Shown here: piece by piece, positions 26,779 through 33,522 of the stretch
Position numbering within the stretch: position 1 is the first letter of the stretch
Layout of the letters: each line of letters opens with the position of its first letter
From: Embleya hyalina
GTDB lineage: Bacteria > Actinomycetota > Actinomycetes > Streptomycetales > Streptomycetaceae
Reading direction: 5' to 3'
Length of the DNA stretch: 64,000 bases
Assembly (NCBI RefSeq): GCF_003967355.1
Contig: NZ_BIFH01000021.1
Coordinates: 193,926 to 257,925 of the forward strand
Made by a program: the position numbers and the translations under genes
The notes under the pieces: generated by a model
Databases searched by the model: none
Told to the model about the DNA's origin: nothing
What the model saw: only the letters and a program-made list of their open reading frames with translations

Positions 26779-27026
26779 CGGGCCCGACGACGGGTGGGGC
26801 GGCGTCGCCGTCGACGCGTCGACCGAGTCGCTTCGCCCGGCGGGTGCGGGTGGATTCGGTCGTGTGGGGCGGGGTGTGTCGGTTGCCGCGCCGGGTGTGG
26901 GCGGGTGTTCGTCCGGGTGTGTGCCCGGGCCTCGGATCGAGGGGGAGGTTCGTATGACGGGCCCGACGACGGGTGGGGCGGCGTTGCCGTCGACGCATCG
27001 GCCGAGCTTCTTCGCCCGGCAGGTGC
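26756..27026 (+). repeat. 92-bp tandem duplication flanking a tail-fibre gene start
   Basis: Copies at 26756-26847 and 26935-27026 are offset by 179 bases and agree at about 84 of 92 positions by eye. Each includes GGGAGG, a TATGAC start context and the codons for MTGPTTGGAA. The duplication carries its own ribosome-binding site and start codon. Confidence 0.9.
26775..26957 (+). pseudogene. Truncated duplicate 5' end of the following gene
   Basis: A 60-codon frame begins MTGPTTGGAASPSTRRPSRFARRVRV, matching the first ~25 residues of the next gene. It then diverges into unrelated Trp/Val/Arg-rich sequence and ends RGRFV with an ATGA overlap, exactly as the gene before it ends. It is best read as a decayed partial copy left by tandem duplication. 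It is still translatable, with a good ribosome-binding site, so a residual short peptide is possible. Confidence 0.7.
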
Positions 27027-27922
27027 TCGCCGCGGCGGAGTTGAACGACCTGGTCGCGGTGGAGCGTTCGCGGCGGTGGTTGCACAACCGGGTGTTGCAC
27101 GGCTGGGGGGTGGCGCTCGGGTTGGAGGTCACCGGTGCTCGGGGCGGCAAGCGGGTGGCGGTCGGTGCCGGGTACGCGCTCGACGCGCTCGGGCGGGACC
27201 TGATCCTGGCCGAGGGGGTGGAGGTCGACGTACCGGCCGTCGCCGCCGGGCCGGACGGTGGCGCCGTGGTGTTCTGCCTGACGCTGCGCTGGACCGAGGA
27301 CGACGAGGCGGCGGTGCGGACCCGGTCGGGCGAGTGCGGGGCGGTCGGTGCGGTGCGGTTGGCGGACGGGCCGACCGCGGCCTGGTGCACGCCGGCCGAA
27401 CTGCGCGACGGGCTGGACGTGCTGCTCGCGACGGTGTCGGTGCGCGGGTGCGCGCTGACCGCGCCGCCCGATCCGGCCGGGCGGCGGGTCCTGCCGGTGC
27501 TGCCGACGCCGTATGTGGCCACCGGCTCCACGGGTGCCTTCGGCACGGTGTGGTCGCGGGTCGAGGATCCGGCCACCGGTGTGGTGATCGGGCTGCGCAC
27601 GCAGGTGGACACGAGCGCCGCGGGGTTCGGTGAGACCCCCGCGTATCTGGTCCGCCTCGACGGCGACCGGGAGTTGACCGCCGCCGGCGCGCCGGGCGGC
27701 CAGGCGTGCGTGTTGGACGGTACGCCCTACGTCGACGCCCCGGAGCCGGGCCGGATGACCGTGGTGGTGCCGCTGCCCGCCGGCCGGATCGGCGGGGTCC
27801 TCGGCGGCGCCACGACGCTGCCGCTGAACCCGGCGCGGGTCCTGGCCGATGTCACCCTGCCCGACCTGGTGCGGAGCGAACTCGGCTGGCACATCTCGTG
27901 GATGGGGGTGGAGGGGGCGTGA
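26954..27922 (+). CDS. Tail-fibre/baseplate peripheral protein with LHGWGV module
   Basis: This 322-residue protein contains FFARQVLAAAELNDLVAVERSRRWLHNRVLHGWGVALGLEV and VAVGAGYALDALGRDLILAEG. The same arrangement of helix, HGWGV, GL.V and a P/AG-A-D-GR-strand occurs in the proteins at 29871 and 31960. The remainder is beta-rich with few recognisable motifs and ends LGWHISWMG. The start at 26954 is fixed by GGGGGAGG eight bases upstream and by the family N-terminus. It overlaps the next gene (GTGA). It is probably a host-facing tail component of the eCIS; the exact role is unknown. Confidence 0.75.
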   Translation: MTGPTTGGAALPSTHRPSFFARQVLAAAELNDLVAVERSRRWLHNRVLHGWGVALGLEVTGARGGKRVAVGAGYALDALGRDLILAEGVEVDVPAVAAGPDGGAVVFCLTLRWTEDDEAAVRTRSGECGAVGAVRLADGPTAAWCTPAELRDGLDVLLATVSVRGCALTAPPDPAGRRVLPVLPTPYVATGSTGAFGTVWSRVEDPATGVVIGLRTQVDTSAAGFGETPAYLVRLDGDRELTAAGAPGGQACVLDGTPYVDAPEPGRMTVVVPLPAGRIGGVLGGATTLPLNPARVLADVTLPDLVRSELGWHISWMGVEGA

Positions 27923-29874
27923 GCGGCGTGCGCGACTATCGCTGGGTCAATGCCCTCGGCCGCTGGCCCGGCGCGCGGTTCGCGGGGGTGCGCACCGACG
28001 GCGAGCGATTGACGCTGGCCCCCGGCGCCGCCTCGCTCGAACCGGTCGCGGTGGTCGACCTGGACCCGGCGGGCGGTCCGCTGGGCACGGTCGTGCTCGC
28101 CGACGGCACGGTCCTGGTCACCGACCCGGGCCACGGCCGCGTCCTGCGGGTGGACGGCTGCGACCACACGGTATGCGTCCTCGGCTGCCTCGACGTCGCG
28201 ACGGGCGACCCGGCCGCACTGCGCGAACCGCGCGCCCTGTGGCTGCTCGGCGGTGGGCGACTGCTGGTGCTGGACGACGCGACGCAGGGGGGCGACCTCC
28301 GTGCCCCCGACGGCTCGCGCCGAGCGGAGTGTCGTGCCGTCGGCATGGTCGTTCGGGCCGACACCGGTGAATATCTCGCGCCGTGGAGCGATCCGCCGCC
28401 GGCCGAGGACCCCGCGCTGCGGGCCGCCCGCGAGCGGGTCGGCGGGCTCGCGGCGGTGGGGGTGGCCGACGGGGTGTTGGTGGTGGGTGGCGCACGGCAG
28501 GTGCCGGGGGCCGGGGTGGTGTTCGTTCCGGGCGACGGCGGTGACGTTGTGCTCCTGGCCGCCGGGGACCTGGCCGGGATCGCGGTGGATCGTTGTGGGC
28601 GGGTGTTCGTGGCCGGCCCCGGTGGCATCGCCCGCCTCGGCCCTCGGCGGATCGGGGCGCGCGGCGTCGCCGTGGTGCCCGCGCCGAGGGAGCCGGTCGG
28701 GGTCGAGCACTGGGATCGGGTGCGGGTCGTGCTCGCCGAACCCGCGCCGGCGGGCACCCACGTTCGGGTCTGGACGATGCTCGCGGCCGACGCCGCAGGC
28801 ACCCCCGATCCGCCCGACCCGACGCACGCCGACGCCGAGGACGCGCCGGTGCCGACCGCCCGGGGGCGCTGGCGGGCCGGGCCGCTGGACGGTGTGGACG
28901 TACGGGTCCTCGCCGGCCCGGCCCACCCCGGCGACCGGCTCTGGATCACGATCGAACTGCTCGGCGACGGCCGCGGCACCCCGCGCGTGGACGACATCCG
29001 GGTGGAACGCCTCGGCCGCGGCCTCCTCGACGCGCTGCCCGCCGCCTACACGGGCGACGACGACGGCTCCGGCACGCTCGGCCGACTGCTCGGCCTGTTC
29101 GGGTCGGCGCACGCGGCGTCGGTACGCGACCTCGACGACCTGCCCGCGTCGCTCGACCCCGGCTCGGCCCCCGATCGTCCCGACGACCCGTGGCTGGACC
29201 GGCTCGCCGGCTGGGTCGACGCGGTACCGCTCACCGCCGCCGACGAGGCGGCCCGCCGCGCGAACGTCGCCGGAGCGTACGCCGCGCATGGCCGACGCGG
29301 CACCCCCGCCGGCCTGATCGAGGCGGTCGAGCGCGAGACCGGGGTCGTCGTCCGGGTCGTCGAACCGCTGCTGAGCGCCCAGGTCTGGCGCCTGGGCACC
29401 GGCGGCCTCGGCCGGGACACCGGCACCCGCATCGCCGACCCCGGCCCGCCCGCCCTGGACAGCACCGCCGTCCTCGACGGCGCCGACCTCGTCCCGGCAC
29501 ACGATCGCGGGCTGCCGCTGTACGCGGCCTACGCACACCGGGTGTGCGTGCACGTCCCGCCGGAACGGGCCGACGCGCTGCCGGAGATCGCCCGCGTGGT
29601 CGAGCGGGAGCGTCCGGCACACGTGTTCGCGCAGGTACGGCCGGCCCGCCCGGGCGTGATTCCGGGACAGATCGGCATCGACACCTTCGTGGCGGGCCCG
29701 CCGCCCGAGTGGACCGCCGGCGCCGCTCCCGGGCCGGGCGCGGACGTACGCCTGCCCGGGTCGCCGGCCGCGCACGTCGGCGGCCCGGTCGAGGCCCGCC
29801 TCGACACAACGCTTCCCACACCGGGCGGTCGCGGTGCGACCCCCGTCCGTCAGCAAGGGGTTGAGCACACGTGA
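27919..29874 (+). CDS. Tail protein: beta-rich N-terminal half plus gpI-like domain
   Basis: This 651-residue protein starts GTG at 27919, overlapping the previous stop. Residues ~40-250 are repeated beta segments (GTVVLADGTVLVTDPGHGRVLRVDG, GIAVDRCGRVFVAGPGGIARLG) of NHL/propeller type. Residues ~370-490 match phage tail protein I: LLDALPAAYTGDDDGSGTLGRLLGLFGSAH ... DDPWLDRLAGWVD ... YAAHGRRGTPAGLIEAVERETG. gpI-like proteins attach fibres to the baseplate wedge. The C-terminal ~60 residues are low-complexity. It is the likely bridge between the J proteins and the peripheral Cys-rich proteins. Confidence 0.82.
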   Translation: MSGVRDYRWVNALGRWPGARFAGVRTDGERLTLAPGAASLEPVAVVDLDPAGGPLGTVVLADGTVLVTDPGHGRVLRVDGCDHTVCVLGCLDVATGDPAALREPRALWLLGGGRLLVLDDATQGGDLRAPDGSRRAECRAVGMVVRADTGEYLAPWSDPPPAEDPALRAARERVGGLAAVGVADGVLVVGGARQVPGAGVVFVPGDGGDVVLLAAGDLAGIAVDRCGRVFVAGPGGIARLGPRRIGARGVAVVPAPREPVGVEHWDRVRVVLAEPAPAGTHVRVWTMLAADAAGTPDPPDPTHADAEDAPVPTARGRWRAGPLDGVDVRVLAGPAHPGDRLWITIELLGDGRGTPRVDDIRVERLGRGLLDALPAAYTGDDDGSGTLGRLLGLFGSAHAASVRDLDDLPASLDPGSAPDRPDDPWLDRLAGWVDAVPLTAADEAARRANVAGAYAAHGRRGTPAGLIEAVERETGVVVRVVEPLLSAQVWRLGTGGLGRDTGTRIADPGPPALDSTAVLDGADLVPAHDRGLPLYAAYAHRVCVHVPPERADALPEIARVVERERPAHVFAQVRPARPGVIPGQIGIDTFVAGPPPEWTAGAAPGPGADVRLPGSPAAHVGGPVEARLDTTLPTPGGRGATPVRQQGVEHT

Positions 29875-31841
29875 GTCAGGACCGTCGAAACCACGCGTCG
29901 GACACGGGATGCGGCTGCGGCGGCGAGGACGCGGCCCCGGCGCCGCCGGTGCGAAACCGGTTCTATCCCGGCAAGTCGATGGACGTCCGCCACTGGTACA
30001 TCGAACAGTCCTACCACCGGCGCACGGCGGCCACCCTGGCCCGACTCGGCCTCGGCCCGGGCGTGTTGTGCGGGCTCGACGTCGAACTGGGCGCCGACGG
30101 CGCGCTGACCGTCTTCCCCGGCGTCGCGGTGGACGGCCGCGGCCGGCTGATCGTGGTCGACGACCAGGTACGGATCGAGCACCCGAACCAGCCCACGGAC
30201 TGCGCGGGGGACCCGAAGGGCGACCCGATCGAGACCGGCACGGTGGTACTGCGGTTGTGCCGGCACGAGTGCGGGGCCGAGTACGCGCGCATGCCCGTGG
30301 TGGACTGCGAGGTGCGCGAGGAGTGTGTGCCCTCGCTGACCCTGGAACGCTTCTCCCTGCGGATCACCGCCGGCGAACCCGATCCGGTCGGGCTGACCGC
30401 CGCGCAGTGCGCCGCGATCTTCCCGACCCGGCCCGGCCCGCACTTCGACCGCCGGGAGGAGATCGCCGACACCGTCGAACACGACTGCGGGTGCGTCGAG
30501 GAGTGCCTGGCGCTGGCGACGGTGACGTACGACCCGCCCGACGCGCCGGACCTGGACGCGGTCACCGCGCGGCCGGTCGTGTACTCCAACCGGGTGTTGT
30601 TCGACCTGCTGATGTGCCTGGCCGCGCGGGTGGACAGGTGTTGCGCCGACACCACCGCCCCGCCCCGGATCACCGGGCTGTGGCCCAAGGTGGGCACCGG
30701 GGCGAACCCGGACACCTGGCGGGCGTTCGTCGCCGAGAAGCGCCTGGAGATCGCCTTCGACCGGCCGCTCGTGGACGCCGCGTTCGACGCCCCCGACGCC
30801 TGGCTGGGCCTGTGGCAACTGGACCACCTCGGTGCCCGGCGGCTGACCCTGACCCGGGCCGGCGGCGCGTTCACCCACGTCACGGTGCCCGCCGGCGGTG
30901 AGGGCGTGGCGTACACCGTCGGCCTGCAGAGCGAGGGGCTGCTCACCTCGACGGTGTTCGTGGTCGGCAGCCGGGTGGCGCTCGGCGGTCCGCCGCGCGC
31001 GCAGGGTCCGGACGGACTCGCGCTGGACCCGGACCTGGTCGGCACGGCCCTGACCACCGCCGACCGCAACACGCTGTGGACGCTGACCCCGGGCGCGCCC
31101 AAGGACACCACCCTGAACACGCTGATCGACCGGGCGCCGCTCACCGCCGTCCCGCCGTTCCCCTCCGGCAACGGCACCCAGGGCGGCGAGATGCACGTGT
31201 TCACGCCGTTCCCGCCGCCGACCCTCCGGGACGAGGAGCGCGCGCCCCGACTGCTGCGGGTGTGGCCCGAGGGTGGCGTACGCCTGGACCCGGCCGGAGC
31301 GTCGCGCCGGGAGTGGGAGCACTTCACGCGCAGGCCGCGGATCCGACTCACCGTGGACCGGGCGCTCGCCGACGCCGCCCTGGCCGACCCCGGCGACTGG
31401 GTGCGGCTGTTCCAGGCGGTGCGCGAGGGTGATCGGATCGCCGGCTTCCGACGGCTCGAACTGGGCGGCGGTGTCGTCGCGGAACCCGAGGGCGAGTCGC
31501 CGGCACCGGCCGAGTCGATCACCTACACGTTCGAGCCGGCCGGCGTGCGGCCGACGACCGCGGCGGAGCCGGACACGCGGTTCCTGCTCCAGGTGCGTTC
31601 ATCGCACACCGTCCCGGTGCCGCCGCGGGGCGCGGACGCGCCGACCCTGGCGCTGGACGCGGACTTCCTCGGCACCGCGCTCGACAACCACACGCTCTTC
31701 TCGATCTGGTCCGGCGACCGGCACCCGCTCCCACCGCTGCCGGGTGGCGCCCTCGGCGCCCGGTCGACGGTCGGCGAGCGGTTGTTCGACGGGAGCCCCG
31801 GCGGGTTCCTGCACATCGCGTTCACGGTGGCGCCGGGATGA
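29871..31841 (+). CDS. Cys-rich tail protein with LHGWGV-type module and duplicated beta domain
   Basis: This 656-residue protein carries all of its roughly 15 Cys within the first ~265 residues (GCGCGG near the N-terminus, LCRHECG, DCGCVEEC, RCC). The N-terminal module FYPGKSMDVRHWYIEQSYHRR ... GLGPGVLCGLDVELG ... VFPGVAVDGRGRLIVV is shared with neighbours. Two homologous ~190-residue beta domains follow (residues ~270-440 and ~460-656); each starts with an R-(I/L)-x-x-(L/V)-WP motif, includes LALD-DxxGTAL and ends near a hydrophobic strand. It is probably a metal- or disulfide-stabilised appendage of the eCIS baseplate. The ATG overlaps the preceding stop. Confidence 0.75.
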   Translation: MSQDRRNHASDTGCGCGGEDAAPAPPVRNRFYPGKSMDVRHWYIEQSYHRRTAATLARLGLGPGVLCGLDVELGADGALTVFPGVAVDGRGRLIVVDDQVRIEHPNQPTDCAGDPKGDPIETGTVVLRLCRHECGAEYARMPVVDCEVREECVPSLTLERFSLRITAGEPDPVGLTAAQCAAIFPTRPGPHFDRREEIADTVEHDCGCVEECLALATVTYDPPDAPDLDAVTARPVVYSNRVLFDLLMCLAARVDRCCADTTAPPRITGLWPKVGTGANPDTWRAFVAEKRLEIAFDRPLVDAAFDAPDAWLGLWQLDHLGARRLTLTRAGGAFTHVTVPAGGEGVAYTVGLQSEGLLTSTVFVVGSRVALGGPPRAQGPDGLALDPDLVGTALTTADRNTLWTLTPGAPKDTTLNTLIDRAPLTAVPPFPSGNGTQGGEMHVFTPFPPPTLRDEERAPRLLRVWPEGGVRLDPAGASRREWEHFTRRPRIRLTVDRALADAALADPGDWVRLFQAVREGDRIAGFRRLELGGGVVAEPEGESPAPAESITYTFEPAGVRPTTAAEPDTRFLLQVRSSHTVPVPPRGADAPTLALDADFLGTALDNHTLFSIWSGDRHPLPPLPGGALGARSTVGERLFDGSPGGFLHIAFTVAPG

Positions 31842-31963
31842 GCGCGGCGGCCGTGAACCGAGACGCCTGCCGAGACGTCTGCCAAGGCGCATGCCGAGGT
31901 GCATGCCACGACGCACACCGACACGCACACCGACACGCATATCGAGGAGCTGAGGGACGTTGA
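31838..31963 (+). CDS. 41-residue Cys/His-rich repeat microprotein
   Basis: ATG 31838 overlaps the stop of the Cys-rich gene (ATGA), and its TGA overlaps the TTG start of the next gene (TTGA). After an eight-residue lead it reads as tetrapeptide repeats: ACRD, VCQG, ACRG, ACHD, AHRH, AHRH, AYRG. Four Cys and then His recur every four residues, which would line up on one face of a helix, a plausible metal site. The DNA shows the same 12-base periodicity. The family is unknown and the length is below usual gene-calling limits. It could also be a translated linker serving only to couple the neighbours. Confidence 0.5.
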   Translation: MSAAAVNRDACRDVCQGACRGACHDAHRHAHRHAYRGAEGR

Positions 31964-33138
31964 CCGGGTACGAGCAGACGATCCGGCCCGTGGCGCCGGG
32001 CGGGCCGGGCGGGTGCGGCTGTGGGTGCGGCGGGGGCGGCGCCGGGACCGGCGGGTCCGGTTCCGGTGGTTGCGGGTGCGGGGACTGCCTGGCGGGGCAC
32101 GCGACCGGGCGGCTGCGCCCCCGCTGGTTCGGCGGACAACTCGTCGGCCCGGAGGACCTGACGCAGACCGGGGTCTGGCTGCTGGAGCGCATGCGCCGCC
32201 ACAACCGGCTGCTGCACGGATGGGGCGTGGTGTGCGGGGCGACCGTGAACCCCGTGCGGATCGGCGACGGCGGCCGGCGGCCGTGGCTGCTCGACGTGTC
32301 GGCCGGCTACGTGCTGGGGCCGTACGGCGACGAGATCGTGATCGAGCATCCGCTGCGGGTGGACGTCCGCGACGCGCTGCCCGGCGGGACGGAGGGCTGT
32401 CCGCCGCCGACCGATCCGTGGTGCGCGCCGGTGCGCCGGCGCCGCGAACCGGGGCGCACGTACTACCTGGCGGTGCGGTACGACGAATGCCTCACCGCTC
32501 CCGTGGCGGCGGCGGGGTGCGGATGCGAGGACACGGCCTGCGAGTACAGCCGGGTGCGGGAGGGCTTCGTGCTCGGTGTGCTGGACACGCTGCCCCCGGC
32601 CTACCTCGAGGGGATCGACGACACCCTCCAGGAGACCACCGGCTGTTCCTCCCGGATCACCGGCATCGGCACCCGGCCGTGCCCGTCGTGCCCCACCGAC
32701 CCGTGGGTGGTGCTGGCCGACTTCACCGCGTCGGCGGACGGTCGGCTCACCGTCGACCCGCTGTACAACCGGCGCTTCGCCGCCTCGTTCGGCGGATTCG
32801 GCTTCTACTGCGGCCAACCGGGCCAGAGCCAGGCGGGGGCGCGGTGGGGCGAGGTCACCCGGCAGGCCGCGGCGCACGCCTTCGCCGAGAGCCACGCCGA
32901 GGACGTGCTGACCGCCGACGACCCGGCGGCGGTCCGGGCGCTGCCGGCGCGCGCCCTGCTCGCGGTCGCGGACACCCCGCACCTGGCCGACGTACTGGGC
33001 GGGCGCACGGTGGCCGAGTTGGCCCGGACCGACGCCGCGACGCTGATCGAGCGGGCCCGGGCGGCGGCGGTTCCGCCCGGCCCGGTGCTGACCGCGATCG
33101 ACCGTGCCCACCTGGTGTTGCGGCTGACCGAGGGCTGA
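31960..33138 (+). CDS. Cys/Gly-rich tail protein with LHGWGV module
   Basis: This 392-residue protein starts at TTG 31960; no other in-frame start exists upstream of the Gly-rich segment, and GAGGGAC precedes it. The N-terminus has GCGCGCGGGG and GGCGCGDC. The shared module is RPRWFGGQLVGPEDLTQTGVWLLERMRRHNRLLHGWGVVCG, then VSAGYVLGPYGDEIVIEHPL. About 17 Cys are spread over residues 15-290. The C-terminal ~100 residues are helical and Ala-rich. It is the last gene of the eCIS operon and probably a distal baseplate appendage. The function is not established. Confidence 0.75.
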   Translation: MTGYEQTIRPVAPGGPGGCGCGCGGGGAGTGGSGSGGCGCGDCLAGHATGRLRPRWFGGQLVGPEDLTQTGVWLLERMRRHNRLLHGWGVVCGATVNPVRIGDGGRRPWLLDVSAGYVLGPYGDEIVIEHPLRVDVRDALPGGTEGCPPPTDPWCAPVRRRREPGRTYYLAVRYDECLTAPVAAAGCGCEDTACEYSRVREGFVLGVLDTLPPAYLEGIDDTLQETTGCSSRITGIGTRPCPSCPTDPWVVLADFTASADGRLTVDPLYNRRFAASFGGFGFYCGQPGQSQAGARWGEVTRQAAAHAFAESHAEDVLTADDPAAVRALPARALLAVADTPHLADVLGGRTVAELARTDAATLIERARAAAVPPGPVLTAIDRAHLVLRLTEG

Positions 33139-33522
33139 TCCGGACGGCCGCCGAACCCCGAAGCCGGAATCGAGGCGGTCGAGGGAGCCGAAGACGTCGA
33201 CCCTGAACGTCGAGTAGAGATCGAGGTGCGCCGCGCGGACCCCGCCCGACCGTCCCGGAAACCGGCGAAATCGGACCGTGCGCCCGGTCACCGGGCCCAC
33301 CCGGCGCTATCGTGAGAGACGGCCGGTGTCGACGCCACGAGGGCGTCCGGGGTCGCTCCCGGACCCGGGCGGCGCCGCCGATCGGGCGTTGCGGATCGGG
33401 TGCTTCGCGGCGGACCGCGCGAGGAGCCGCGCCGATTCGGTCCCACCGCGCTCGGCGCCGTCGCCTCCGGCCCCGGTACGGCCCCCGCCCGTCGCGGGTC
33501 GCCGCGCAGGAAGGGGACGCCC
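33139..33522 (+). other. Intergenic region between eCIS and ppdK
   Basis: This 384-bp region has no supported gene. The perfect inverted repeat CCCGGT-C-ACCGGG (33283-33295) is followed by TATCGT at 33308, a possible -10 element for ppdK, but no good -35 is seen. No strong hairpin terminator is evident right after the eCIS operon. Confidence 0.4.
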
